From the NCBI GenBank assembly GCA_028456385.1, contig JALNQF010000087.1, positions 62,001-126,000 on the forward strand: a stretch of 64,000 bases of DNA, given 5' to 3'. The position numbers were made by a program, and so were the translations under genes. Below the pieces are notes generated by a model, which did no database searches, was not told where the DNA came from, and saw only the letters and a list, made by a program, of their open reading frames with translations. Shown here piece after piece: positions 9,643 through 21,133 of the stretch. This stretch comes from Ophiosphaerella korrae (lineage: Eukaryota > Ascomycota > Dothideomycetes > Pleosporales > Phaeosphaeriaceae). Position 1 is the stretch's first letter. Every line of letters begins with the position of its first letter.

Positions 9643-11445
9643 TTACTTGTTCAACCTCTTTGCTCGCTCCTCATCGCGCCACCATCTACATTGCTCCATT
9701 CTAATTGATACTTGTTCGTTTTCCATGACTGGCCCACCCTCACTTGGCCTGTTGACCGCTAATTGCCTTCCTGCCCCGTTATTTCCTACCTCATACTTGT
9801 CCCACTTCGCGCTTCCCGCGCTCGCATGTTGATTTGGATCTCCGCTGACAACGAAACTCGCCCAATAAGAACTGTATATCTTTGCAATCTCCGGGTACCG
9901 CGAATCTTCGTCGCCATTGAAGTATGATCCGTCACTTGCATGAGGAACACCCAAGTAGGTGGGCGAGTAATTGGGCGTGTTGAAGCGAGCTTTGTAGACT
10001 GGGGCGCCCGCCGATGAGACACGAGACGCGGTGTCTTGGACAGGGCAGATGTATGAGTAGTCGCCATAGGCTGCGGATAGGCGCTCGAATTGGGCGGAGA
10101 TGAAAGTACCCGATGGGTTATCGGAAGCCTTGACATCCGGATACATGGTTTGTAGATCAGCAAAGTCCTGTGCTGATAGACCAGGAGTGAGCGTCTTCCA
10201 GAAGTTCAGATACTCAGCGTTGGTGCGGAGATTTTGTGGGACAAAGCCCGTGCCTTCGTCGGTCATGGAAGCGATCATCAAGGGAATTGCGAAGAATGTG
10301 CCGTCTTCTCCAGACTGAGAACCCCGCTTCTCAAGCAGTGGGCCTGGAGATACGGGCTGCCATGGCCACGTGATGTTGTAATTGTTCGCGTTGTACAATG
10401 AACTGGAGATGAATTGGATGTCATCGACCTCTGCTGAGCGGAGACATTCCAGAGCGGCAGCGGCAGGCGACTCCGGGCAGTTGACATAGTCCATGAAAGA
10501 CTTGACGTGCTCCTGGTAAAGTGGATAATCAACTCCTGGAAATGCGCGCGCAGTTGGTGATCCCGAGGATAAGATTACTTGCTGGAACAATGGTTTACCG
10601 GCATCTACGCCATAGTTGTGGAACATATGGATGCCGGCGGCGTGCCCTCCAGCACTTTGGCCACTCAGCGTGATTTTTTTTGGATCGCCTCCAAAAGATT
10701 CGACGTGCTGGTTTAGAAACTCAAGAGCGGCTTTCTGATCTCGCAGCCCTAGATTCAACAGGCCCTCTTCCTCCATGATTTTGCTGGGAAGCCCTCCTAG
10801 TGCGCCCAAGCGGTATTGCACAGTAACCACCATCAGTGGTTGCTCACTCTTCTCGACGAAAAGTGCACCATCGAAGCTGCGATGAGACCCAGACACGAAA
10901 GAACCACCGTGCAAGTACACCAAAATAGGAAGCTTTTGCCCTAATGGGATCCGTGACGGGCGAAAAATGCCGAGCGTGAGGCATGCTTCTGATTGTTGAA
11001 GCGGGCTGTAGATGTTTTGCCAACATGCTGGGCCGAAGGATGTTGCATCTTTTGTCCCATCAAAAGCCACGGGCGAATCTACAGGCTTGAAGCGAGCTTG
11101 GCCAACTGGTTGTGTTGAGTACTCGACTCCCAGCCATGCATTTACCGGGAATCGGAATGTTGTCGTCTTCTTCAAACTGGTCAGGACCTGTGCTCCCTGG
11201 AAAGATCCGTACCCTGGAACCGAGACGACTAGGGATCCATTGAATTGGTCCGGTGTATCTGGTGTTGGATACTGCGAGTACGGCAGGCCCAAGCCAAAGG
11301 AGCCGAAATACCCAAAGAGTAATAAAGTAGTACCGAAGAACACCATGATGAGGACGAGCTTTCTTCTCAACCAGCGCACAGAGAACGACATGTTGGGCGC
11401 GCCCTGCTTTTTATCCAGCAAGAGGTTCGGTGACCTGTCGGCCAT
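9643..11445 (-). CDS. Type-B carboxylesterase, membrane-anchored
   Basis: Single exon, 600 residues. A hydrophobic segment at about 29-49 after a basic stretch (RWLRRK) predicts a type II signal anchor, with the enzyme in the secretory lumen or outside. The alpha/beta-hydrolase body has the oxyanion stretch YLHGGSFVSGS, the nucleophile elbow SGQSAGGHA (Ser264), an acid in MTDEGTGF (Glu397) and the catalytic His in GVPHASDGSY (His502), so the Ser-Glu-His triad is complete. The family signature near residue 150 is SEACLTLGIFRP where SEDCLTLN is usual. The length suits the cholinesterase/lipase type-B family. It hydrolyses carboxylic esters; the substrate is unknown. Confidence 0.9.
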   Translation of the reverse strand: MADRSPNLLLDKKQGAPNMSFSVRWLRRKLVLIMVFFGTTLLLFGYFGSFGLGLPYSQYPTPDTPDQFNGSLVVSVPGYGSFQGAQVLTSLKKTTTFRFPVNAWLGVEYSTQPVGQARFKPVDSPVAFDGTKDATSFGPACWQNIYSPLQQSEACLTLGIFRPSRIPLGQKLPILVYLHGGSFVSGSHRSFDGALFVEKSEQPLMVVTVQYRLGALGGLPSKIMEEEGLLNLGLRDQKAALEFLNQHVESFGGDPKKITLSGQSAGGHAAGIHMFHNYGVDAGKPLFQQVILSSGSPTARAFPGVDYPLYQEHVKSFMDYVNCPESPAAAALECLRSAEVDDIQFISSSLYNANNYNITWPWQPVSPGPLLEKRGSQSGEDGTFFAIPLMIASMTDEGTGFVPQNLRTNAEYLNFWKTLTPGLSAQDFADLQTMYPDVKASDNPSGTFISAQFERLSAAYGDYSYICPVQDTASRVSSAGAPVYKARFNTPNYSPTYLGVPHASDGSYFNGDEDSRYPEIAKIYSSYWASFVVSGDPNQHASAGSAKWDKYEVGNNGAGRQLAVNRPSEGGPVMENEQVSIRMEQCRWWRDEERAKRLNK

Positions 11446-12302
11446 ACTCTAAGCTCTAGCCCGGTTTTCGGGCGCCGTTGCAGTTTGTGGGTAATGACCG
11501 TGTTCTCCGCATTCGTGGTTTGGGGTAGTGTGCCCACGATCGTAGTCGCGCCCACGTTCTACGATGGGATGCTCGGCTCACCAGCAGAATAACGGTGGCA
11601 ACTCTGCCGAGCCATTTACCGCACCCATTATGCGTTAGCGAATTGCGGTTTCAAGTCTAGTTCCCGCGGCGGAACGATTCGCGTAACGGGGCCGGCCTTG
11701 CTTTGCGCCTTTACTACTGAGGGTGGAGAGAGGAAAGACAAGAATTTAACGTCTAATCCGATTCGTAAAAAAAAAAGGGCTATGAACCAGTCTGCCGCCA
11801 ACCGGGTATTTGTTTAATTGTGATATTCCGATGGTGGCGTTCTCCATACTGAACTAGTCGTTAGGCTTGCGGTTCATGTCCGTGAGCTCGGCTTCAAAAG
11901 AAATACCGTGCGATTTAACCCGCGCAACTCGGCAGTTTTTGCAAAGCATGAAGAAGGAAGGTCTTCACCGAAGAATAAGCAGCAATAAACGAAGGTAACT
12001 ATGAATAATCACGTATTGATCAAGCACGTCACGATAATCAGGGTTGCTGGCTCTGGATTGTCTCATGATTGGCGAGATCCTGTCTCAGTGTAACTAGTGG
12101 TACAATTTTTGGTACCATTCAGTTGCTCAGGTGCGATATGAATGTGTTACGTCCTGACGTGCATACGGTATTGAATGCAGCACAATTTCAGGATCTGACG
12201 CCTGATTCTGCCAATATAGCTTTTCTATTGATTGGCCAACTCTTTCTCAACAGCGCTATAGGGTTGTTAGTATCACTAGGGCAAATCAAGAGTCATAGCC
12301 AC
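11446..12302. other. Intergenic region
   Basis: Promoter side of the carboxylesterase and 3' flank of the HAD gene. The plus-strand frame at 12069-12620 is antisense to the HAD exon and is not a gene. Confidence 0.5.
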
Positions 12303-13056
12303 TCACTCGGCCATATCCACAAGTCTATCAAACTTCCAGTCATAAATTGGGTTATCCCTGTTGCCCATAATTGCACCTGGCCGATATATCCAACTGGACT
12401 TCATCTCCATTTTCTTCGCTGGGTGATGATCATGAAACTGACTCTGCGCAGTTTGCAGGACCTCGTTCTTTTCAATTCCAAACTCTTCTTTGACTTTTTT
12501 GAGCATATATTCAAAGTTCTTCAGGTCTGGCTTATAGCTGCCAATATCCTCGGCCGTATAACTAAAACAAGGTTGTCAGTTAAGATCAATTTAAAAATCA
12601 TCAGAAAGTATCGCACATAGCGTCAAATTTGAACTTTTCTAAGCCTACGGCATTTCCTTTCTGGAAAGACTCGTTATCGATGTTTGAAAGTACGACCAAC
12701 TTGTAGTATTTGGACAGCCGTTTTAGTGCTGCGACGGAATCCGGGAACGCTGGCCAGTCGCCTACACTCATGCCAAAGATCTGACTTTCTTCTTTCGTTG
12801 GCTCCTGCAGTCCCAAATCTTTACATAACTTTGGATGGATTGTTGTCAGTAACTCCGAGTATTTCTGACTTGGATTGCCTGATTGTTCGGACGTCGAGAG
12901 AGCATGACACACTTTCAGTATGTGTTTCGGATCAATGTCAGTTTTTCCAGCTTTCTGGAGTGCAGGCTCGAGGGCATGTAGTAGACCGCGCTCCCAGTCA
13001 ATTAGCGTACCATAAACGTCGAATGAGAGGAGTTTGAAGTCTGTGAGTTTAGACAT
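12303..13056 (-). CDS. HAD-superfamily hydrolase (haloacid dehalogenase type II)
   Basis: Two exons (13056-12617 and 12561-12303), 232 residues. The intron (12562-12616, 55 nt, GTGCGA...TTTTAG) joins KFDAI to YTAEDIGSYKPD without loss of frame. All HAD motifs are visible: motif I SFDVYGTLIDWE (nucleophile Asp14), motif II VVLSNIDN, the motif III Lys in IGSYKPD, and the C-terminal HDHHPAKKMEMKSSWI with WKFDRLVDMAE. This is the architecture of (S)-2-haloacid dehalogenase-like proteins, which in fungi are usually uncharacterised cytosolic hydrolases acting on small haloacids or phosphate esters. The length is normal for the family. Confidence 0.88.
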
Positions 13057-13510
13057 GATAATTAAACGCTGACGGCCGGTGTGGACTTTGGGGACTGAGG
13101 ATATACGTGATTCTATATTGGGGTGGTTTCAATGGAAGTAATGAGGTTTATGGTGTTTTGCAAGAAGGTGCTAATATAGTTGGCCCCACTGCGGGGAATG
13201 ACGTAACACGCCCTATGGGAGGGATCGATGGATGACGTAGTCAAGATGTATGATTGTATTCTGATAATCTCTCAACTAAGCTAGGCTAGTGCTATATATA
13301 GTAAGGAGCTAGCGTCCTCAGTTGTGTCCCGTGACACCCTACACGTATACACATCAAAATGCTCTTTAGTATCATCAATAAACTACAACTTTCATATTGC
13401 TAAGCAAATGCACGCTATAAATTTTCGTGTTCACGCTAAATATGGTATGCCTTTGCACCAAACAGGGCCGTTCAACCAGTGAACTGGCTCATCATTTCCC
13501 TACACTATAA
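13057..13510. other. Intergenic region
   Basis: No supported gene. Upstream of the HAD gene, AT-rich. Confidence 0.5.
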
Positions 13511-14313
13511 TCACCTTTCCGCCTTCATTGCGTAAGGCAGATCGCCAATCTTGGATTCTAACACCTGCTTCGTCAACTTCCACAAGTTCAGACTCAATTA
13601 TTCATCTTTCGCCTGGTTTGGCGGCTCCGTCACCTTGCGATCAGGAATTCTGTACTTGATCTTTTACGATATCAGCCGATGTTGCCGCAAACAAAGCTAG
13701 ACGGCATCCTTGAGAAACAGCATCTTTCAAGAAAGGTCCCACTGCCGCGACTCCAATCTTGCTGAGAGTTTCGTAAGCTTCAACAGCCTGATTTTATGTA
13801 GGTCAGATAACTAGTGGACGATGCGCGAGTCCTGTGTCTTCTGGAGAATAGGGAGGAGCATGAGGGTTAGATGCGCCTGGGCGAAGACATTGACCTGCAT
13901 GTGGCTGTGAAGGCCGTCTCTCGTCTCGTTGTATACTTCAACACCAAGTCCTGCATTGCATACGAGGGCATCGAGGCGTGTGAGCCCTTGTGAGAGTTTT
14001 TTGGCCACCTCATCTATCTGCTTAAGGTCTTCTAGGTTGCATTGCCGCCATTCGACTTTATTGACATCTCCAAACTCTTTCAGTGCGTCCTTGGCTTCAT
14101 CTGCATGTTGCCCCTTGTTTGAGAGGAGATAGATCTTAGAAGGCTTGTGCTGTAGGACATGCGCGACAATGCCGTAGCCAATACCAGCAGAACCGCCTGT
14201 CACAACGTAAACCTGTAACTTGCTTAGTACTTACAAGTATGTTTTTGTTCTCTAGTTTTCTTAGATCTCACCTTGCCACTCAAGTCAGGAATATCATGGG
14301 GTTGAATGTGTTA
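13511..14313 (-). pseudogene. Short-chain dehydrogenase/reductase pseudogene with internal deletion
   Basis: An SDR reads IPDLSGK, then a 59-nt intron (14213-14271), then VYVVTGGSAGIGYGI with the TGxxxGIG cofactor motif, and DALVCNAGLG with the NAG motif. After SRIVH comes a TAG (13811-13813). The sequence then jumps almost directly to an SDR C-terminal part (VEAYETLSKIGVAAVGPFL, GCRLALFAATSADIVKDQ) and, after a frame change, to ESKIGDLPYAMKAER and a stop at 13511. The region that should carry the catalytic Tyr-x-x-x-Lys is missing, and a TAA also sits in the first exon frame just upstream of IPDLSGK. This is a dead gene with multiple lesions. Its intact relatives are NAD(P)H-dependent oxidoreductases. 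Confidence 0.8.
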
Positions 14314-16234
14314 CTGGAAGGTCCCAAGGATGCTGTCATGGTGTTGTACCTTAGACGGTATTCTTTTCTTAGAGGTAAAGTTCTTTAGATAGCAAAGTTT
14401 TTGAATAGTTGTATGTTATTAAACAGGATGTGCAGAGCAATATATGATGCCCAACAGCGGCTTGTTCGATCGTGTTGTCATGATGAAATGTTGCGAATAC
14501 CACAAACACCAGGCAATGTCTGATCGAATAATATTCAATTTTACCTCTGCATTTGAACGACCGTAAATTACGTCCACAGATTTCTGAGGAATACTTGTTT
14601 CCTCCGGCATGAGAGGCGATGCAAAGTTGTATAGGCTGTTAAATATTATCGTCGAAATTGCGGGCTTGTCTATCTCGGGGGGTGTGATAATTATTGACAA
14701 GCTTCACTTTAACAGCCTTGGGACACTACCTATACTTGATGAAGATGGAAAGGGAAAGATTGTCAACGTCGTCTAAGCTAGGGTTAGATCCTTTTTAGCA
14801 AAGTGCGACGGCTAGACTCACACTTAGGTAGAACCCACAACACTACTTAGGCGTCCGATAGCCGTGCAAGGACGTACGAATACAGAAACATTCTTTTTTT
14901 TACTCAAAAATACCTCTAAGACTTGCTCTTGCCATTATTCTCAATCTTAAACGAATCTGTCGCAGATATACTTTATATAGCTCGGGGAAAGGATCGGACG
15001 GCGCGATCCTAATGCGTCAGACAGAATCGGTCCGTTGAGAGATAAACCAAGAGCCGACTGTAGGTAAAGATCTTGAGGAACGAAGGCTTTTGAACCTTTT
15101 GAACCGGGTATAGAACATAATACTGTGTGTACCGTGATCAGTTGGATTACAAATGAAGTAATTACGCGAGTGTAATGAAATCATTATTTAAGCAAATATC
15201 GTTTATAAGATTCTGTATTCAAAGCGAAAATGGTACGTATTGATATCTCACCTGTATAGCTGACGGTTCGCACTTCTAACAATTACAATTACTTACCTTC
15301 TTGTAAATTGGAGTCTTGATCAGCTCTCTGCTAGGACTAAGATTGTGTAGTACCGTAGTTAGATATACTTTCTCTGCAGATATTTCTAAACCAGTAGTGC
15401 TCATTTAGTTCTTGTGGGCGGTGTTCAAGCTGTATCTACTTTAGATATTAGGAAACCTCGGTGCAGGCGTTGGAAACCAAAGAGTCGACCTTGGCGACTG
15501 TAAGAAGATCAGCCTCATAGAGACCGCATTGACATTATTTGATATAGAATGTGGCAGTGTCGCAATGGGGATATGCCTATCGAGACATGCTTTGAATTGT
15601 TTGAATGACTTCCAGTTAGGTCTGTCTCTGGATTGGCTATTTGGTGAAGATTTTTGAAATCCAGAGTATGTTCATTCGTGATATACTTCATGGTGATGTG
15701 ACCTTGCCTGCATTTTTGGATCAATAATTTTGGCATTGCATTTTTCCCGAATCGGCTGCAAAGCCAGGGCAATGTATCGTGTAAACCAAATGTCAATAGT
15801 GTGCGATGCAGCCTTGTAGTCGACGTCGATTGTTTGGCTGTAGTAACTTAACACGGTTTCAAAGTTAGCGTACTGATAACTAACCTCATCAGATCTATTG
15901 TCTGAGCTGAAGATGCATGTTTCTTTGCAGTCCTGAGAGCATATCTGTTCGACCATCCGTGAAAAAAGAAGCCGTGTCTAAGTATACTGCTTAACCATAC
16001 CACGGCAACGGGCACTGGATAGATGTAAAGAAAGAACGTTGCATAGGACGATGGAAATGACTTTAAGATTGAATTTGCGCTACCTGCAATACAGAACAAT
16101 GCTAGGAGTGAGATCCATCGTGATGGAGATTGTGCTTCGGGTATTGAACTTCCAACTAACTCCAGCCGCAGATGAATTGTATGAAATGGATAGAATGCGG
16201 TTTATCGGCGGTCCGGAAAGTTCGGTAGTGTTGT
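14314..16234. other. Gene-poor AT-rich stretch
   Basis: About 1.9 kb without a recognisable protein gene. The frames at 14419-14700 and 15515-16099 have no family signature. The right-hand end is the 3' flank of the metallothionein-like gene. Confidence 0.4.
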
Positions 16235-16354
16235 CTACATGACAACGCACCAGCAAGATTCGTCGCAGCCGCAGCACTCGCACTCCTCTCCGCAGGAGAG
16301 AACTGGGACGGGCTTAAGGATGGAGGAAACGGAGGAGGCGATGCTAGCAGGCAT
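16235..16354 (-). CDS. Metallothionein-like small cysteine-rich protein (39 aa)
   Basis: A 40-codon frame from ATG 16354 (context TTCAACATG) to TAG. The protein has a Cys-free N-terminal 20 residues (ending LKPVPVLS) and then seven Cys in the last 19 residues, in CGEECECCGCDESCWC. The C-x3-C-x-C-C-x-C-x3-C-x-C spacing, small size and absence of a signal peptide are what short fungal copper/zinc metallothioneins look like: cytosolic thiol clusters that buffer metal ions. Supporting a real gene: a TATA box, a CA-rich leader and a good 51-nt 5' UTR intron upstream. One Trp in the Cys tail is unusual for a metallothionein. Alternative: an unrelated small Cys-rich protein. Confidence 0.65.
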   Translation of the reverse strand: MPASIASSVSSILKPVPVLSCGEECECCGCDESCWCVVM

Positions 16355-16556
16355 GTTGAAGGTGGTGTAGGGAGTTTGGCTGCGACCAAATTAGCTAATG
16401 TAGTGGCTGAAAACAACACTTCTCACGTACTGTGGTTGGTTCGAAGGGAGTAGGATAGGCGAAGCTAAGAGGCTTTGGTTTATTGGTGGGGTGGTGGTTG
16501 TAGGACTGAAGTGATGAATGGATTCATTCGGGGCGCGTAACTACCCTTTATACAGA
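16355..16556 (-). promoter_or_regulatory. TATA box, leader and 5' UTR intron of the metallothionein-like gene
   Basis: On the minus strand TATAAAGGG lies at about 16545-16553. A CA-rich leader follows, then an intron at 16430-16380 with donor GTACGT, a GCTAAT branch-like site and acceptor CGCAG, and then a short leader to the ATG at 16354. Spacing is normal for a highly expressed small fungal gene. Confidence 0.6.
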
Positions 16557-17730
16557 TTCAAATACGACAAGATTGGTGGCGTATATTAATGTGTTACATT
16601 GCAGGCTAACTACGGTCAATTGCAGGTCCAACGCAACCATTCTCAGTAAGCGCTTGCCATCTGTCCATGGTTGTGGTGCCGACCAGCCGGAACCTACGGA
16701 GCTTGATCTGAACATTGCATAGCGTGAAATATGCGTTTGACCATTATATTGGCTAGCAGCAGCATATGCACCGCCTCACAACGTAGCCGACCCATGGGTA
16801 AAGCCCCAGGTCCAATGTCAAATGACGCAAGTTGATAACGGAAGGACCGAGGCGTCGTGGCTCAGCTCGCCCTGTATTGCATCTAACACTATTAATTGGC
16901 TCTTTGGCGGCAGCTTTGTTGTTTTGGCGCCGTTCCGGCTTGCATTGTGACAGGGGTGGATTGCGTGGCTAAGCTTGACCAAGCTTTGGGACCCCAGAAA
17001 ATGCCTCACAACCCACGGGACAAGCCTTGCCAAGCCTGATGATTGGTGCTTGGTGGTGCATGCTACTCAGCCATTTGATGAATGCCACGAGGAGATGTGG
17101 CACAGCTGGATGGATGGCTGCAAGATATGATGTCTTTGTGCTGTCATTGCCGACTCCTGTAAGCGGGTTGCAGACTGGACAAAACTTCAGCAGCATTAGC
17201 GTGTTGTCTAGCAGCAGCCCTTCCATGCACAGTAACCGCGTGTCATTAAAGTACCCAACTCCTGTAATTGAAGTGCCCGACGGGGCTGGCAAAGACATTT
17301 TGCCTGTCGCAAAGTTTCTGCGGGCCGACACGTCAGACGCTAGAGTTGGTCACTAGCGGCTACCAATATATTTGAGAACTCTCCTACTTGCCCGGTGTAT
17401 GATGGAAACCTACCTCTTCGAAATTATTTTCGACATGACGCTTAATCATTTCGCGTCCCAGCAAGGGGCAAGGCAACACCCTTGGATCGATAGTACATGT
17501 CAGTTGTCGCTCAATCCAGTAGCTTGCGGCATTTTCAGAATGTCGCAAGAACGGCCGAGGATGCCCACCGCTTCGATTAAGGTTTATCTTATCTAGGTAC
17601 ACCTTACCAGAGCGTCTGTCTATTGCTTTATCTCAGCAGCCAGGCATTTAAGAAGGCATCAGCACCTTCTGGTGTACTGCCTACTCTCTGTCTTTTGCAG
17701 TGTTCAATATTGATGCAGCAAGCAAATGCC
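16557..17730. other. Intergenic region, no supported gene
   Basis: Overlapping open frames exist on both strands at 16818-17356, and neither has a recognisable domain. The plus-strand frames at 17623-17964 are antisense to the dehydrogenase pseudogene. Confidence 0.4.
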
Positions 17731-18778
17731 TCATACTTCGATCGCCATGGCTTCCGACCTCAATTCACACCACTCAGTGCTCTTTTTCCACAGCGCGCTC
17801 TGCATGCGCACATCCAAGCTATCAGGCGAACTTTGGGCCTCGGCATTTCCCTCAAAATATCCGTCTTGTCCAGCAAACCCATCGCCGACGGCAACATCGA
17901 CGACAGGCTTTGCTGCCTGCTCCACAGATATGATGCGCGGTTGAAAAAGCCTGAGCAAGGGTAAAATCCAGCTAGCAATTCTGAACACAATTTACAAAAA
18001 CAAAGGGACGTGGCCCTGAAAGAAAGTTGCAGAGTTCAATACATCCAGTGGGTCCACAGTGATGGCGCGTATACCCTCAGTGTCTCTATTCTACTCATGC
18101 ATTAGCGCTGTCTGCATTCAATCTCAGCAAGTCACTTACGCCCTTCAGCCTCCGATTTAGCTCGTACATGAACATAGTGACGACAAGTTTGCCCAATCCA
18201 TATCGCTGAAATCCTCTACCAAACTCCTCGCCCTTGATATCTGGCTTTGGGTGTACGAGTTGTTCAAGATCGTCTGGGACCTTGGTTGGAAAACCTTTGG
18301 AAAAGCCTGCTTTATCTGGCTAATGTGCGATACTCCCAAGAAACACAATGCGCCCGTGTTGCGGGTCCATTGCGCTTAGTAATCGCATAGAAAGAGCGAA
18401 ATCCGCGAGGTGATTGATCGCGAACGTCGCCTTGTATCCATCTTGTGAGAAAGCCGACCCTCCAGACAGCTTCCACGTCATCGCGTTGCAGATAAGAGCG
18501 ACGAGCGGAGGCAGTTTACCGTCTTGCACCTCTGAAAGAACCACATTACTAAAATCCTTAACCTCTGCTAATGAGCTCAGGTCGAGCTTGCGAATAAATG
18601 CAGACCCTCCAGCATAATTTGACGAGATTCGCCGGAGCTCGGCTGTGTTGCGGTCCTGATCGGTGTCATTGCGAACGGTAAGAATAAGTGTGAAGGATGG
18701 GTATGCGCTCAGGAGATATTTAACTGCTGGAATGGCAAGAGACCCATTTGCGCCAGTCAAGGTGACAGTGCCAGGCAT
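17731..18778 (-). pseudogene. Short-chain dehydrogenase pseudogene (stops and frameshift)
   Basis: The first frame (18778-18320) starts MPGTVTLTGANGSLAIPAVK with a variant TGxxGxxx cofactor loop, and later LICNAM (NAG-like). In the same frame, just after IVFLGSIAH, a TAG (18320-18322) interrupts, and the protein then continues PDKAGFSKGFPTKVPDDLEQ and RYGLGKLVVTMFMYEL, which contains the catalytic YxxxK. An intron-like GTAAGT at 18139 follows, but the next segment (TEGIRAITVDPLDV) is out of phase. A TAA at 17992-17994 precedes the C-terminal part (IVFRIASWILPLLRLFQPR, then DGYFEGNAEAQSSPDS). At least two stops and one phase error make this a dead SDR. Confidence 0.75.
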
Positions 18779-19024
18779 GATTCTGGAGAAACAGATCGGT
18801 TAATCACTTGGTGAAGGTGGTCATCGAGTTGTATATTAATACCCAAGAAATTGAGGCAAAGCGTATTGAGAGTAGACTGAACAAGTACTTATCTGATCAT
18901 CGTGAACATTTTCCCACTGAATCCTGGCTGTTCATATAATTCATCCAACTAACCTGTTCTGGACAACATAAGCAGCACAGACCGCCTCATCAGCCACACA
19001 TTAGTCCTTTCTCTTGGCCATCTA

Positions 19025-20784
19025 AGCTTGGGCACCTACTTTTCGGCCGACTGGGTTTTCGGTCACCCACCAAAAAAAGAGCTCTCAACTTTGGAGTAAT
19101 ATAACTCAACAACAATTATATTTGCCACTGGATACACATAGAATCGAATGCTGGAGTAGCTAAAGTAGCTGCCTTGTTTTTAGCAGCCTTTGTACAAGTT
19201 TTACGTGCTGGTTTTGCTGCTTGAGTAGCAGCCGCTTCTACTGCAGTAATTGCTTCAATATTCACAAATCGCTCATTTGGATGAGGCTTAATACACTTCC
19301 TCTTGGATGGGTTTGTAAACTCATTGAGCTGCTGCTGCAGTCATTTGTTACTAGCTAGTAGCTCACCTGCTCGTGTATTAGCTGCCGTAATTGACTTGCT
19401 TGCTTTGCCAAGCACAAGGCGAGTACTGCGCAACAGCTTTTCAGAACGCTCAAGTAGTTTTTGAGCTTTATGTACGTCCCGAGGCTTTTGCGGTGTTATA
19501 AAGACTGCTCCATCTATATATACTGGCTGCGGCGGCGGTGGTAGCGTTACTAAGCGGCCTTCAACTTTAACGATGAGAGTGTGCGCTCCGGATCGTATAG
19601 AACGAGACTAGCAGCGCGCTAGCTAGCGCGTTTATTCGGCGCACTTAATCTAGAGAGGTGAGCTCTATAATAAGCTTGCATAAAGCGCTATTTTTTAACT
19701 AGTGTAGCGTCGTTAAGAGCCGATAGAGCCCATATTTAGTTGCGATATTTTAACTTAGCAATACTAAATAGAGTGAGGTCTAATAGCTGCAAGATATGCG
19801 ACGCGTGAGCTAGTAAGTAGAGGCAGTGGATTTTATGCTAATAGCAAGTATACATAAACTTAGTAGTCACATAAGAGCTATAGTCGTCGAGTATAAGCGT
19901 CTAGTAGCTGCTCTGCGTAGGTAGGGATCTAGGAATAAATATGCGACATAGCCACACTAATCCAATCTTATTTAAGGTCCAGCCATTTATTAAAGTTGTA
20001 TAGAACCAGTCTAGTATAGGTTCCAGCGAGAACTATGTTGTTACTAGCTAAAGGTTTAGCTACGGCAGAGGTAGTCTCAAAAACAGACACCCACTCGCGA
20101 GTCTCTAGCGACGCAACGAGAGCCTTATACTTATAAGCAGGTGCAAGGACTCTAGAGTTGTTGCATACACCTAGTGCTAGCCCAGTCTCGTCCATATTCC
20201 AGATATCGTCAGTTTGTATACCTAGCTAGGTTCTTGTAGCTTCAAAGAGTTCAAAAAATGCTCGTATAGTCTCTAGCTTTAATACCTCAGCCCGTACGGC
20301 TTTAATTAACCTACCTATAACAGAGCTTATACGTGGATTGCAGCGTATGAAGTGAGAGACCTAGTGAGAGACCCAGTGCTCGCCGAGCGGCGCGTCGTCA
20401 CCGCCCATCTGCAATATTAAAGAGGCAATCTCTCGCACACGCGAGTGGCTAGGTGGCTGAGCACGAGCATCTTCATCCAGAATCCAACCGGTAAGAAAAC
20501 TCTCTTGCTCCGGCGTTAGTCGCTGCTGGTACTGATGAGCAATCGCGTGAGGCGCGCAGCCAGCGAGGCGGCTCTGTAGCGTTGTCCTTGGGACACCCCA
20601 TACCTTAGCTGCTTTGCGCTGGCTTGTATAAACACCAGATTCGAGGTCGCGGATGGCAGATTGTATTGCGACTTCACGGGGATCCATGTTTGTATAAGTG
20701 TTGTGGAGAAATTGAGCTTCGAAGGTTAGGTGGGTGGTTGAGGTGGCCGAAAACCCAGTCGGCCGAAAAGTAGGTGCCCGAGCT
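19025..20784 (-). mobile_element. Fot1/pogo-like DNA transposon, complete ends, dead
   Basis: A 1760-bp element flanked by TA on both sides (19023-19024 and 20785-20786). The terminal inverted repeats are 43 bp (19025-19067 and 20742-20784). Read inward they begin AGCTTGGGCACC and AGCTCGGGCACC, and differ at only a few positions. The interior is AT-rich with many TAG codons in the transposase frame, a typical RIP result. The TA target duplication and about 1.8 kb size fit the Fot1 branch of pogo elements. Confidence 0.88.
19968..20687 (-). pseudogene. Broken Fot1/pogo-type transposase
   Basis: The N-terminal frame (20687-20361) starts MDPREVAIQSAIRDLESGVY, then SQRKAAKVWGVPRTTLQSRL, the psq-type helix-turn-helix of pogo transposases, followed by LTPEQESFLTGWILDEDARA and HSRVREIASLIL (CENP-B-like second HTH). 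Further on, a separate fragment MDETGLALGVCNNSRVLAP (20195-19968) is the first catalytic Asp region (MDETG) of the DDE domain. The two pieces are separated by stops. Non-functional. Confidence 0.8.
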
Positions 20785-21133
20785 TAGTGGGCGAACTAGT
20801 CAGGATAAAAAGGTGTTTGATAGCTACTCGAGTGGACATGCCATTCTTTACAAGGAGCAAGCTGGGTTATTTGTGGTTTTCGTGCAAGATTGGAATCGCA
20901 ATTTGGGCGACACCTGTTTACTGATGATGCAGGCACTTTGGTAGATGGTCCGAGCGCTAACCCCACTACGTGAACATCAGCGCAGTGACAGTCTAGGCTG
21001 GGCAGGCAGCTACGTTGCCTCCACCTACACCAGAGAGCACAATTCTTCCTTCCATACTTCACAGAAAGCTCCGAGATATCTGCTTTTACCCTAAGCAACG
21101 CAATCTTTGTCTTTAACGGAGGTTTTCGACGAG
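20785..21133. other. Promoter region of the next gene
   Basis: About 350 bp between the transposon end and the ATG at 21134. The minus-strand frame at 20796-21140 has no motif and is taken as chance. Confidence 0.5.

Noticed and set aside
12069..12620. 183-codon plus-strand frame
   Set aside because: Covers the second HAD exon and intron in antisense; no motif.
16818..17356. Overlapping frames of 71-120 codons on both strands
   Set aside because: Mutually antisense, no domain, no leader or splice signals favouring one.
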